Assembly (NCBI GenBank): GCA_934091015.1
Contig: CAKOKM010000027.1
Coordinates: forward strand, 1-16,554
Source of the DNA: an uncultured Bacilli bacterium
GTDB lineage: Bacteria; Bacillota_I; Bacilli_A; RF39; UBA660
DNA: 16,554 bases
Direction: 5' to 3'
Shown: positions 1 to 7,780 of the stretch, in pieces
Layout of the letters: each line of letters begins with the position of its first letter
Numbering within the stretch: the first letter of the stretch is position 1
Made by a program: the position numbers and the translations under genes
Notes under the pieces: model-generated
Seen by the model: only the letters and a program-made list of their open reading frames with translations
Database searches by the model: none
Told to the model about the DNA's origin: nothing

Positions 1-297
1 ATAGGAATAAGTTTATGTTTAGATTCATGTGTTAATTGTGGAAGTACAAAAGTAGTAACTTTAAGTACAAGTAGAGGTGGATATTTGTGTGCTAATTGTA
101 GACAAAGTGAACCTATATTAGATGGGAAGATTCTAAAATTATTAAGACTTTATAACTATGTAGATATTTCTAAAATAAGTAATTTAGATATAGATAGTGA
201 AGTAAGTAATGCGATTGATAGAATAATCAGTGAGTATTATGAAGACTATAGTGGGGTAAGTACAAAAAGTAAGAAATTTTTGAAAGAAATAGAATAA
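1..297 (+). CDS. recO: DNA repair protein RecO, C-terminal part
   Basis: This is the last 98 codons of a gene whose 5' end lies outside the window; reading frame 1 is open from base 1 to the TAA at 295-297. RecO helps load RecA by annealing single strands and displacing SSB in the RecFOR recombination pathway, in the cytoplasm. The visible part has the RecO zinc-finger pattern: a CVNCG motif (residues 10-14 of the fragment), then a GG followed by CANC (residues 30-33), that is two CxxC pairs separated by a short Ser/Gly-rich segment, followed by the usual helical tail. Bacterial RecO is about 240-260 residues, so roughly the first 60 percent is missing. A terminator follows directly, so it ends its own transcript and is not part of the glycan operon downstream. 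Confidence 0.85.
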   Translation: MGISLCLDSCVNCGSTKVVTLSTSRGGYLCANCRQSEPILDGKILKLLRLYNYVDISKISNLDIDSEVSNAIDRIISEYYEDYSGVSTKSKKFLKEIE

Positions 298-307
298 CAT
301 TATTTAT

Positions 308-340
308 AAAAAATCATTTGACTTTTCAAACGATTTTTTT
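308..340 (+). terminator. Rho-independent terminator after recO
   Basis: A 14-nt arm (308-321) pairs with 326-339 around a CTTT loop, with one A-C mismatch, and the 3' arm runs into a T tract (334-340). It lies 11 nt after the recO stop and separates recO from the next promoter. The A-rich left arm means it could also work to some extent on the opposite strand. Confidence 0.8.
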
Positions 341-352
341 GTGAAATTTTAT

Positions 353-381
353 TTGACATATTACAACAAAACAAATATAAT
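353..381 (+). promoter_or_regulatory. Consensus sigma-A-type promoter of the glycan operon
   Basis: TTGACA at 353-358 and TATAAT at 376-381 are both perfect consensus hexamers with the ideal 17-nt spacer. The predicted transcript start is near 388, giving a leader of only about 34 nt before the first start codon at 422. No operator, riboswitch or attenuator hairpin is visible in so short a leader, so the sequence suggests strong and largely unregulated transcription. Confidence 0.85.
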
Positions 382-421
382 ATAGTTAGTTTTTGAAGGG
401 TTGACTTAAAGTGGGGTAGAG

Positions 422-1045
422 ATGTATTTAAGAATAAAATATTTTTTTGATAAGATAATTGCATTTTTGCTGGTAATAATATTTTTACCTTTTCTATTTA
501 TTATTATGCTATTAATTAGATTTGGGGATAGTGGTTCTGCTTTCTATTTTCAAAAAAGAGTTGGTCAACATGGAAAGGTATTTAAAATAATCAAATTTAG
601 AACTATGAAGAATGATTCTGAAAATCTATTGCTCACAATGTTAAAAGATAATAAGATAAGAAATGAATGGTATGAAAATTATAAATTAAAAGAAGATCCA
701 AGAGTTACTAAAATAGGAAAAGTTTTACGCTATTATTCACTGGATGAATTACCTCAATTAATTAATGTATTAAAAGGAGATATGTCAATTATTGGGCCAA
801 GACCGGTTGTAATTGATGAATTACAAAAATATGGAAAATATAAGCAAACTATTTTGAAATTAAAGCCAGGTATAACTGGATGGTGGGCTTGTAATGCAAC
901 GCCATTTACAACTTACAATGAGAGAATACAATTAGAATATTATTATGCAAAAAATGTTTCTTTTCATTTAGATATAAAATGTTTTGCTAGAACAGTTTAT
1001 ACTTTGGTTTTTCAAAGAAAAAATAAAGATAGGAGTAAAATATGA
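422..1045 (+). CDS. Polyprenyl-phosphate sugar-1-phosphate transferase (initiating transferase)
   Basis: This 207-residue protein belongs to the bacterial sugar transferase family (PF02397; WcaJ/CpsE/PglC type). Such enzymes transfer a sugar-1-phosphate from a nucleotide sugar to undecaprenyl phosphate on the inner face of the membrane, the first step of repeat-unit assembly. One hydrophobic membrane segment lies at about residues 11-33, followed by the family marks: KFRTM at 58-62, DPR at 92-94, the catalytic Asp-Glu dyad in SLDELPQ (D108, E109), GPRP at 125-128 and KPGITGW at 148-154. The length matches the small single-domain PglC-like form without the extra N-terminal membrane helices of WcaJ. 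The sugar cannot be read from sequence. The start has only a weak GTGGGG at 411-416 upstream. It is the first gene of the operon and overlaps manC by 4 nt (ATGA). Confidence 0.9.
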   Translation: MYLRIKYFFDKIIAFLLVIIFLPFLFIIMLLIRFGDSGSAFYFQKRVGQHGKVFKIIKFRTMKNDSENLLLTMLKDNKIRNEWYENYKLKEDPRVTKIGKVLRYYSLDELPQLINVLKGDMSIIGPRPVVIDELQKYGKYKQTILKLKPGITGWWACNATPFTTYNERIQLEYYYAKNVSFHLDIKCFARTVYTLVFQRKNKDRSKI

Positions 1046-2070
1046 AAGTTTTAATAATGTGTGGTGGAACTGGAAAACGTTTATGGCCAAAGTCTTGTGT
1101 AGAAAAGCCTAAACAATTCCAAGCAGTGTTAGATGATAAAACTATGTTGCAACATACTTACGAAAGAATGCGCAAGTATGTTAGTAAGGATGACATATAT
1201 TTTTCAACGACTGATGAATATTCAAAATATATATTTGACCAAATTATTGAAGTTAATACAAAAAATATTGTTATTGAACCTGTATCAAAAAATACTGCTC
1301 CAAGTATTTTGTTATCAGTTTTGTATATATATAATCAGATAAAGTCTAATTTTAATTTGATTGTTGTACCATCAGATCATTTAATATTAAATGAATCCGA
1401 ATTTATAAAGAAACTAGAAAAAGCTGATGGAGAATTAAATCAAAATAAAGATAGAATATTGACATTCGGTATTATCCCTAATAGAATTGAAACTGGTTAT
1501 GGTTATATTAATATCGATATGGACAAGTGCGATAATTATGGCTTTTTTAAAGCAAATACATTTGTAGAAAAGCCAAATTATGAGCTTGCTAAGAAGTATT
1601 ATGATTCAAAAAAGTACCTATGGAATAGTGGAATCTATATTTTTAATTCAAATTTTATATTAAACGAATTTAAAAAAAATAACAAAAAGGATTTTGATAT
1701 AATCAATAATATTGTTAACAATACTACTGACACACAAAAAGAATATAATAAGTGTGAAAATATTTCTATTGATTATGCAATAATGGAAAAATCAAATGAT
1801 ATATATGTTATGCCAGTTGATTTTCAATGGGATGATTTGGGAACATGGTGTTCATTAAAAAAATATTTACTTGATGAAGATAAAAAAAATTATAGGCGTG
1901 GTAATGTGACTTTTAATAAGTGTATTAACAATTTTGTTTATAGCGATGATAAAGAAATAATAATTAATGATTTAGATGATATATACTGTATAAATTGTAA
2001 TGGTAAAATAATTGTTGGAAAGGTTGATAAATTATCTGACGTTTATTTGCTAAAGGAGAATGAAAAATGA
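1042..2070 (+). CDS. manC: Mannose-1-phosphate guanylyltransferase (GDP-mannose pyrophosphorylase)
   Basis: Makes GDP-mannose from mannose-1-phosphate and GTP in the cytoplasm, supplying the activated donor for mannose or a mannose-derived sugar. Visible motifs: the nucleotidyltransferase signature GGTGKRLWP (residues 8-16), EKPKQF (21-26), EPxxKNTAP (79-87), PSDH (110-113), TGYGYI (151-156), FVEKP (174-178), WNSGIY (194-199), IDYAIMEK (243-250) and WDDLGTW (263-269). The 342-residue length corresponds to the monofunctional form; the C-terminal isomerase domain of bifunctional ManC/AlgA proteins is absent, consistent with a separate manA at the other end of the locus. The start is set by AGGAG at 1031-1035, 6 nt upstream. 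It overlaps the genes on both sides by 4 nt, so translation is probably coupled. Confidence 0.92.
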   Translation: MKVLIMCGGTGKRLWPKSCVEKPKQFQAVLDDKTMLQHTYERMRKYVSKDDIYFSTTDEYSKYIFDQIIEVNTKNIVIEPVSKNTAPSILLSVLYIYNQIKSNFNLIVVPSDHLILNESEFIKKLEKADGELNQNKDRILTFGIIPNRIETGYGYINIDMDKCDNYGFFKANTFVEKPNYELAKKYYDSKKYLWNSGIYIFNSNFILNEFKKNNKKDFDIINNIVNNTTDTQKEYNKCENISIDYAIMEKSNDIYVMPVDFQWDDLGTWCSLKKYLLDEDKKNYRRGNVTFNKCINNFVYSDDKEIIINDLDDIYCINCNGKIIVGKVDKLSDVYLLKENEK

Positions 2071-3233
2071 AAATTCTATATTTAACAAAATTTTTGCCTT
2101 ATCCAGCATATGGTGGTGGCCTAAAAAGAAACTTAGCATGGATTAATTTTTTTAAAAAGAGAGTTGAAATTGATGTGCTTGGTTTTTATAATGAACAAAT
2201 CAATAATAAAACATATTTTGATAATAATGATAACTTAAAAATTAATTATATTAAATTTAAAAAAAATCTTGTTAAAGCTGGGTTAATGAGTATTGCTCAT
2301 GGTAGTTCATTAATAAATAGTCAATACTATTCTAAACAAATGGAAAATAAAATTAAAGAACTTATAAAAAATAATAACTATGATTATGTTTTTATTTCTG
2401 AAATTGCTATGGCACAATATGCTAAATTTACGGGTAATATACCAATTTTATATGATGATCATAATGTTGAATATGAACTTATAAATAGAACGTCAAAATT
2501 TTCTAAATTTCCAATAAATATTTTTTTGAAATTGGAAAGTAAAAAAATAATGAAAGAGGAAACTAAAATTCTTACTAACTCTTATAAAAATTTTTTTGTT
2601 AGTGATAGGGATTTGAATTTTTTCGATAGTAAAATTAAAGATAAAAGTATTGTTGTTAATAATTCATTTGATGATAGATATGATATAAATAGTGAAATGA
2701 GTGACATGCCAACCTTAATATTTGTAGGTAATTTATCATGGAAACCTAATAAGCATGGATTATTGCATTTCATAAATAATGTTTATTTAAAATTATATGA
2801 GAAAAATAAAAAAATTAAATTTAATATTGTTGGTTCTTGTTTGCCAAAAGAAATAGCTAATTTTAATAATAAGTATAATATAAGTATTTATGAGAATGCA
2901 ACTGAACAGGAAAAAGATAAATTAATTAATGAATCTTGGATTACAATTGTTCCAGTGTATTTTGGTAGTGGAACTAGAATAAAAATACTAGAATATTGGT
3001 CACATGGAAAAACTGTATTAAGTACTTCAATTGGTGCTGAGGGATTAGAAAGTTCAAAAGGAACATTTATCATTGATACAGATGACGAACAAATTAATAG
3101 TTTTCAAAAATTATTACTTTCTAAAGAAAAACTAAAAGAATTTGGTAAATATAATTATAAAATATTTAAAGAAAATTATTGTGAGGAGGTTATATATGAA
3201 AATACTTTATATAAGTCCATCTTTACCAAATGA
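2067..3233 (+). CDS. GT4-type glycosyltransferase
   Basis: A 388-residue GT-B fold glycosyltransferase of family 4 type, expected to add a sugar from a nucleotide sugar to the growing lipid-linked glycan at the cytoplasmic face. The N-terminal domain opens with MKILYLTKFLP and a Gly-rich loop (GGG at 16-18). The C-terminal nucleotide-binding domain has FVGNLSWKPN (219-228), FGSGTRIKILE (299-309, containing the first Glu of the EX7E region) and STSIGAEGL (319-327), all typical of the group. AAGGAG at 2053-2058 stands 8 nt before the ATG. It shares the string MAQYAK at 115-120 with the next gene at nearly the same position, suggesting tandem duplication. Donor and acceptor cannot be told from sequence; GDP-mannose is a reasonable guess only because manC is adjacent. 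Confidence 0.85.
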   Translation: MKILYLTKFLPYPAYGGGLKRNLAWINFFKKRVEIDVLGFYNEQINNKTYFDNNDNLKINYIKFKKNLVKAGLMSIAHGSSLINSQYYSKQMENKIKELIKNNNYDYVFISEIAMAQYAKFTGNIPILYDDHNVEYELINRTSKFSKFPINIFLKLESKKIMKEETKILTNSYKNFFVSDRDLNFFDSKIKDKSIVVNNSFDDRYDINSEMSDMPTLIFVGNLSWKPNKHGLLHFINNVYLKLYEKNKKIKFNIVGSCLPKEIANFNNKYNISIYENATEQEKDKLINESWITIVPVYFGSGTRIKILEYWSHGKTVLSTSIGAEGLESSKGTFIIDTDDEQINSFQKLLLSKEKLKEFGKYNYKIFKENYCEEVIYENTLYKSIFTK

Positions 3234-4350
3234 TTTTTCAAGAATTAGAACTAAAAATATAATAAATTCACTATTAAATGATGGTAATTCTGTGAGTCTT
3301 GTTTCATTAACAACTGAAAAAGATTATAAATTACGTGATGAAAATTTATTAAAAAAATTGAATGATGTAAAAATATTTAAGCAAAGTAAATTAACTTCAA
3401 TATTAAATTGCTTTTTAAATCTATTTTTGCCTATTTCACTGCAAGAAGCTTATGTTAATAACAGAAAACTTCATAAATATTTAAAAAAATGCAACAAGGA
3501 ATATGATTTGATTTATATCAAAAGGTTAAGAATGGCTCAATATGCAAAATATTTTGATGATAAAAAGGTTATTATTGATTTAACAGATTCATTAACTAAA
3601 TATTATGAGAGAGTTTCTAAAAAAGTAAATGGATTAAAAAAAATTTTAAACTTAGAAGAATATTTTAAACACAAAATTAGTGAAAAAAGAGTTGTAAATA
3701 AGTATAAATCAGTAGTTTGTTCAAATGAAGAAAAAAAATATTTGATAAATAAGTTAGGTTGCAATGTTAATAATATTTATGTTGTTGAAAATTTAATAGA
3801 TTTTGATTTATGGGATGTGTCATTTAATATTAAAAAGTTAAAAGAAAAAAATAAGTTGGTTTTTTCTGGAATGATGGATTATGATCCTAATATTATTGCA
3901 GTAAATTATTTTGCTAAAAATGTGTTGGATAAATTGGATAGTAAATATGAGCTGTATGTAATTGGAAAAAATAAATCAAAAGAATTAATTAGTAATAAAA
4001 AAATTAAATACATTGGATACGTTGAAAGTATGCGAGATGAATTAAGTAAATACGATATTTATGTGTGCCCAATAATAGCTGGTTCAGGTGTTAAAAATAA
4101 GATTTTACAAGCTATGTCAGTGGGTTTACCTATAGTTTCAACGAAATTAGGAGTTGAAGGTTTGAATAAAGAATGTAAAAAATATATATATGTAGTAAAT
4201 GACAATTTTGATTTTTTAAATGCCATCGATAAAATAAATAATTTGTCAGATTTAGAATTTGAGAAATTAATTAAGGAACAAAAAGACTGCATAAAGAAAA
4301 GTTATGATATATCAGTTGCAGCGAAAAAAATACGAGGTATTATGAAATGA
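3196..4350 (+). CDS. GT4-type glycosyltransferase, paralogue of the preceding gene
   Basis: A 384-residue GT-B glycosyltransferase. I place the start at 3196 and not at an in-frame ATG at 3142, because AGGAGG at 3184-3189 lies 6 nt before 3196 and the protein then begins MKILYISPSLP, matching the start of the preceding glycosyltransferase; the earlier start would add 18 basic residues of no family character. Key motifs: MAQYAK (113-118), FSGMMDYDPN (223-232), AGSGVKNKILQAM (295-307) and STKLGVEGL (315-323). In the usual EX7E position the first Glu is replaced by Gln (KILQAM versus KILEYW in the paralogue), a change seen in some members of the group. It overlaps the preceding gene by 38 nt and the next by 4 nt. 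Confidence 0.83.
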   Translation: MKILYISPSLPNDFSRIRTKNIINSLLNDGNSVSLVSLTTEKDYKLRDENLLKKLNDVKIFKQSKLTSILNCFLNLFLPISLQEAYVNNRKLHKYLKKCNKEYDLIYIKRLRMAQYAKYFDDKKVIIDLTDSLTKYYERVSKKVNGLKKILNLEEYFKHKISEKRVVNKYKSVVCSNEEKKYLINKLGCNVNNIYVVENLIDFDLWDVSFNIKKLKEKNKLVFSGMMDYDPNIIAVNYFAKNVLDKLDSKYELYVIGKNKSKELISNKKIKYIGYVESMRDELSKYDIYVCPIIAGSGVKNKILQAMSVGLPIVSTKLGVEGLNKECKKYIYVVNDNFDFLNAIDKINNLSDLEFEKLIKEQKDCIKKSYDISVAAKKIRGIMK

Positions 4351-5003
4351 AAAAGATTTGTTTGGTATATCATGCAATTGGAGAAAGTAATAAATTTATG
4401 AGTGTTGATTTTAATCAATTTCAATTACAAATAGATTACTTGATAAGAAAAAAGTTTGAGTTTTGTCATATCGAAGAACTTTTAAACAAGAATAATGGAA
4501 ACAATGTATGCATATTTTTCGATGATGCATTGCCATCAAGTGAAATTGCAATGCAATATTTAGAAAAAATGAATATAAAATATTCGATTGGAGTTATAGA
4601 AAATAATAGTGTATGTATTAATTTTAAAAAATTAAATTATGCTGAATTGTTATTTCATACAAAAAATCATAGGAACTTATGTGAATTGACTGAAGAAGAG
4701 TTAAAATACGAATTAAAAGTTGATAACCAAAATTTAAATAAAAAAATAATTATTTATCCTATGGGCTTATATAATAAAAGAGTTTTGGAAAATGTTATTA
4801 ATAAAAAATTTTCGATTGGATTAACAGTATTACCATTTCATATAACAAAAAGAAGTAATAAGCTAAAGCTACCAAGAATATGTGTAAATGGTTATTTAAA
4901 ATTGAGTAAATTTAAATTTTTTTTAACAAAATCAGGCAATTGTTATTTACATTTAGCTTTTTTAAAAAGAAAAGTTTTAAAACAAAATTATTTAGATAGG
5001 TAG
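4347..5003 (+). CDS. Polysaccharide deacetylase-like (NodB homology) protein
   Basis: A 218-residue protein resembling the NodB/CE4 polysaccharide deacetylases, metal-dependent enzymes that remove N- or O-acetyl groups from sugars. Visible marks: YHAIG near the N-terminus (8-12), a motif-1-like FFDDA (57-61; usual TFDDG, with both Asp present: D59 as base, D60 as metal ligand), a motif-2 HTxxH (H104, H108) followed by LCELTEEEL as in true deacetylases, and YPMG (137-140) in the place of the usual PYG motif. The metal-binding Asp-His-His set is therefore intact, although neighbouring residues differ. There is no signal peptide, so it would act in the cytoplasm, for example on a nucleotide- or lipid-linked amino sugar and so freeing an amine. 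It could also be a degenerate, non-catalytic member. It lies between glycosyltransferase and radical SAM genes. Confidence 0.7.
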   Translation: MKKICLVYHAIGESNKFMSVDFNQFQLQIDYLIRKKFEFCHIEELLNKNNGNNVCIFFDDALPSSEIAMQYLEKMNIKYSIGVIENNSVCINFKKLNYAELLFHTKNHRNLCELTEEELKYELKVDNQNLNKKIIIYPMGLYNKRVLENVINKKFSIGLTVLPFHITKRSNKLKLPRICVNGYLKLSKFKFFLTKSGNCYLHLAFLKRKVLKQNYLDR

Positions 5004-5010
5004 GTGTTAT

Positions 5011-6048
5011 ATGAATAAAATTTTAAGTGTAATAAGATATAAATATTCTTTAAATCAACTTTTTAATTATGCAAAATACAAATTATCAAAAAAGAAGGAA
5101 ATTTTAAATTATAGACCAATATGGACAATATTATATCTTAGCGATTTATGCAATTTAAAATGTAAAATGTGTCCCCATCACGCAAAAAATGATAATGATT
5201 TTGAGTTTCAAAAAAAATTAGGAAAAAAGTTTATTAGTTTAGAATTAGTTGCTAAAATATATGAAAAATTTCCGGAAACAATATTAGTAATGTTAGGTGG
5301 AGTAGGAGAACCAACGCTTCATCCAAAGTTTAAAGAAATAGTTGAGTTGACAGCAAAGAACAGAAAGAAAATAAATTTAATAACTAATGGAACATTATTA
5401 ACTGATGACACTATGGAATATATAGTTAAAGAAAAGTATTTTAATCAAATATCTATAAGCTTGAATGCTTCTAATGAAAGTGAATATCAAAAAATTAGTG
5501 ATGTTGATAAATCATATTTTTACGTAGTTGTTAATAATATTAAGAAACTTGTTGAATTAAAGAAAAAATATAATTCGAAAATAGAAATAGTTGTTAGTGG
5601 AGTATGTAGCAAAGAATTTGTAAATTCCGCTTATGATTTTTTAAGATTTTGTGATAGTTTAGGAGTGGATAGAATTGATTTACATAGATATATTGACTTT
5701 GATATTCATGATTCATTAACCGATATTGATGAATTTTCAGATGACATATTAAAAATTCATCGATTTGCTAGTAAAAATATTAAAACTAGATGTAATTTAC
5801 CACATCAAATAACAAAAACATCCTATAAAAAAGGTTGTGAGTGGTTCTTTAAAAATATATCATTTGATTCATATGGAAATATTGGAAGTTGTGGTAGAGT
5901 TATTTCTCCTGATTCGAGTTATGGAAATATAAACAATGATGAAGATATATGGAATAATAAATACATGCAAAAAATGAGAAAAGATTTTATCGAAAAAGAT
6001 GTTGTAACTAAATATTGCAAAAAATGTATAGAGAATCATCAAATTTGA
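5011..6048 (+). CDS. Radical SAM protein with SPASM/twitch-type C-terminal domain
   Basis: A 345-residue radical SAM enzyme. The cluster-binding CxxxCxxC motif is at C47, C51 and C54 (in LCNLKCKMCP), and the glycine-rich SAM-binding GGVGEP follows in the next strand. The C-terminal part has four more cysteines, C276, C294, C336 and C339 (last pair CxxC), the spacing of a SPASM/twitch domain holding an auxiliary Fe-S cluster. Members modify peptides, sugars or other small molecules through a 5'-deoxyadenosyl radical. Relatives occur in surface glycan loci, where an epimerisation, deoxygenation or dehydrogenation of a sugar is often proposed; the substrate here is unknown. The start at 5011 is supported by AGGTAGGTG at 4998-5006. 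No precursor peptide gene is visible next to it, which speaks against a RiPP role. Confidence 0.85.
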   Translation: MNKILSVIRYKYSLNQLFNYAKYKLSKKKEILNYRPIWTILYLSDLCNLKCKMCPHHAKNDNDFEFQKKLGKKFISLELVAKIYEKFPETILVMLGGVGEPTLHPKFKEIVELTAKNRKKINLITNGTLLTDDTMEYIVKEKYFNQISISLNASNESEYQKISDVDKSYFYVVVNNIKKLVELKKKYNSKIEIVVSGVCSKEFVNSAYDFLRFCDSLGVDRIDLHRYIDFDIHDSLTDIDEFSDDILKIHRFASKNIKTRCNLPHQITKTSYKKGCEWFFKNISFDSYGNIGSCGRVISPDSSYGNINNDEDIWNNKYMQKMRKDFIEKDVVTKYCKKCIENHQI

Positions 6049-6091
6049 AATATAAATATAAATAAAAAATATAATAAGCTGGAGTAATTTT

Positions 6092-6580
6092 ATGAATGGA
6101 TTTCTTGTAAATGATGTATTTATTTTTATCTTTGATATATCCTTAAGAAAAAGTATAAGTGAGTTTATTAATATGAATAAAAATAAGCTGTTTTATATAA
6201 CTGAATATAATAAACCTTTTTTAGTTAATGAAAATTTATTTTTTAATTTAAGTTATAGTGGAAAATATGGTGTTTTAGTAATATCCAAAAGAAATATTGG
6301 TGTTGACATAGAAAAAATAAGAAAATTTGAATATAAAAAAATTTGTAATTCATTATTTTCAAAAAAAGAAATTGGATACTGTTCTAATATTTACAAATTC
6401 TATACTTTGTGGACTTTAAAAGAAGCTTATATTAAATTTATTGGTCATGGAATAAATGAAATTAGAAAAATAATTTTTGAAGTGAATGATAATAAGTTAT
6501 ATAACAGTAAAAAAAACTCAGAATTTTTTTCGTTAAAATTTCAAGATTATATAATATCAGTATTTAAAGAAAAGGAGTGA
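6092..6580 (+). CDS. 4'-phosphopantetheinyl transferase, Sfp type
   Basis: Transfers the phosphopantetheine arm of CoA to the serine of a carrier protein domain, turning apo into holo carrier. Motifs of the Sfp family: FNLSYS (51-56), GVDIE (70-74, Mg-binding D72 and E74), LFSKKE (88-93) and FYTLWTLKEAYIK (103-115) with the catalytic E111 and CoA-contacting K110/K115. At 162 residues it is shorter than Sfp (about 224): the N-terminal lobe is reduced, and the usual FNxSHS His is Tyr (Y55). The obvious client is the carrier domain of the A-PCP protein encoded two genes downstream; acyl carrier protein synthase for fatty acids would be encoded elsewhere. GGAG at 6081-6084 is 7 nt before the ATG. 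The last part of the gene is the first copy of a 95-bp tandem duplication. Confidence 0.88.
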   Translation: MNGFLVNDVFIFIFDISLRKSISEFINMNKNKLFYITEYNKPFLVNENLFFNLSYSGKYGVLVISKRNIGVDIEKIRKFEYKKICNSLFSKKEIGYCSNIYKFYTLWTLKEAYIKFIGHGINEIRKIIFEVNDNKLYNSKKNSEFFSLKFQDYIISVFKEKE

Positions 6581-6673
6581 ATGATAATAAGTTATATAAC
6601 AGTAAAAAAAACTCAGAATTTTTTTCGTTAAAATTTTAAGATTATATAATATCAGTATTTAAAGAAAAGGAGT
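6481..6673 (+). repeat. 95-bp tandem duplication covering the end of the phosphopantetheinyl transferase gene
   Basis: Bases 6481-6575 are repeated at 6576-6670, with 3 further matching bases to 6673. The copies differ at a single position: C at 6542 and T at 6637. Copy 1 is the last coding part of the transferase gene and ends in its ribosome-binding-like AAGGAG (6572-6577); copy 2 is the whole intergenic stretch and its AAGGAG (6667-6672) serves the next gene. Since 95 is not a multiple of 3, copy 2 is read in another frame and the transferase stops with TGA right at the junction. In the reconstructed single-copy form the gene would end with the same residues and a TAG stop. Near identity of the copies points to a recent event. 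Confidence 0.95.
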
Positions 6674-6679
6674 AGGAAT

Positions 6680-7780
6680 ATGAATATAAGAAATAGATGT
6701 TTTATTACTATTAATGTTGATGAAGAACTTGATTTGAAAATAATAAAAAATATAAAAAAAGTTGAAGATTTGTCTGGAAAATATGATGCTATTATTTTAG
6801 GGTGTAAAGACCAACTTATAAATGAAAAGAAATTAGATGATATGGGATTGGTAAGATTTAAAGATTATTTTTGTATTCAGGAAATTCTAAAATTACTTAA
6901 TAAAAAGAAATTATGTTTGTTATTGGGTAGCTGCATTTTATACGACATAGATAAAATGATTAGAAACTCTAATTTATTTATGAATGAATATGAAATAATA
7001 TATAAAGATGTTGATATAGTAGAAGAATTATCATTAAATTTCAATTATCCTGATGAATTATTATCAAATGTTGATTTGTTATTATATACATTTGATAATT
7101 CAAAATATAGAATGAGCAATGATGATGTTATCTCTAAACTTAATAAGACATGTAAAAAAATATCTATTTCAGGTTGTATTTTCAGCGGATATTTTCCTCA
7201 AACAAATTTAGGAAAAAATGAAACGAATCCATATGGGTATGAAGATTATATAAATAAAATTTTTATTTGTGAATTGAAAGATAATAATATTGATAAAATG
7301 ATTAGTGCTGGTGAAAATATCGATAAAATAATTTATAAATTAGAAAATGCAAATTATTATTCAAAATTATTTTTAGATGAATGGTTTGATAAAAGTTTGA
7401 GATTTTTAAAAATAAGTGAGTTAAATTGTGATATTAAGGTGTACGATTTTGTTAAAAATAATTACAAAAATGATTTATTATATAGATCTTCAGAACATCC
7501 AACATCAATAATAATAAAAGAAATTTGTAATCAAATTATAAATTTTCTTAATATTAATGATAAGAGATTTTTAAACGATAAAGTAACCAATGTTACTGTA
7601 GATATGCCAATATATCCTTCTGTTCTAAAATATCTTGGAATTTCAAAAAATAATGTTAAGATTTCTTTATGTAACATAAAAACAAAAAAAATAGATTATG
7701 TAACTTTTGAAGGATATATTAATACATATTATAATTTGTATTTAGATTATAAAGAAAGGACAAATAAAAATAATGAATAA
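6680..7780 (+). CDS. WcbI-like putative polysaccharide acyltransferase
   Basis: A 366-residue protein I tentatively place in the WcbI-type family (polysaccharide biosynthesis putative acetyltransferase). The support is motif-level: LLGSC at 81-85 after a buried strand (family: a GNC-like loop), VDLLLYTF (131-138), SGYFPQ (169-174, resembling the GYHP-type motif) and SEHPTSIIIKEI (271-282, resembling the His-Pro motif followed by a helix). WcbI of Burkholderia capsule loci binds CoA and is thought to acylate a capsule sugar. Between a phosphopantetheinyl transferase and an adenylation-carrier protein, this protein is a candidate for moving an acyl or aminoacyl group from the carrier to a sugar; that is inference. 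AAGGAG at 6667-6672 is 7 nt before the ATG. It overlaps the next gene by 8 nt. Confidence 0.5.
   Translation: MNIRNRCFITINVDEELDLKIIKNIKKVEDLSGKYDAIILGCKDQLINEKKLDDMGLVRFKDYFCIQEILKLLNKKKLCLLLGSCILYDIDKMIRNSNLFMNEYEIIYKDVDIVEELSLNFNYPDELLSNVDLLLYTFDNSKYRMSNDDVISKLNKTCKKISISGCIFSGYFPQTNLGKNETNPYGYEDYINKIFICELKDNNIDKMISAGENIDKIIYKLENANYYSKLFLDEWFDKSLRFLKISELNCDIKVYDFVKNNYKNDLLYRSSEHPTSIIIKEICNQIINFLNINDKRFLNDKVTNVTVDMPIYPSVLKYLGISKNNVKISLCNIKTKKIDYVTFEGYINTYYNLYLDYKERTNKNNE

Noticed and set aside
5011..6048. RiPP maturase with a nearby precursor peptide
   Set aside because: SPASM domain would suit it, but no short conserved-looking precursor ORF or leader-binding domain is visible around the gene; the spaces on both sides are 7 and 43 nt.
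6045..6075. Possible promoter TTGAAA/TATAAT before the phosphopantetheinyl transferase gene
   Set aside because: The spacer would be 19 nt and the -35 box overlaps the preceding stop codon; TATAAT is common by chance in such AT-rich sequence.
6581..6631. Short reading frame (16 codons) starting ATG right after the transferase stop, with AAGGAG just upstream
   Set aside because: It exists only because the 95-bp duplication placed the copied ribosome binding site before a chance ATG; spacing is 3 nt and the peptide is a frame-shifted reading of the transferase end.
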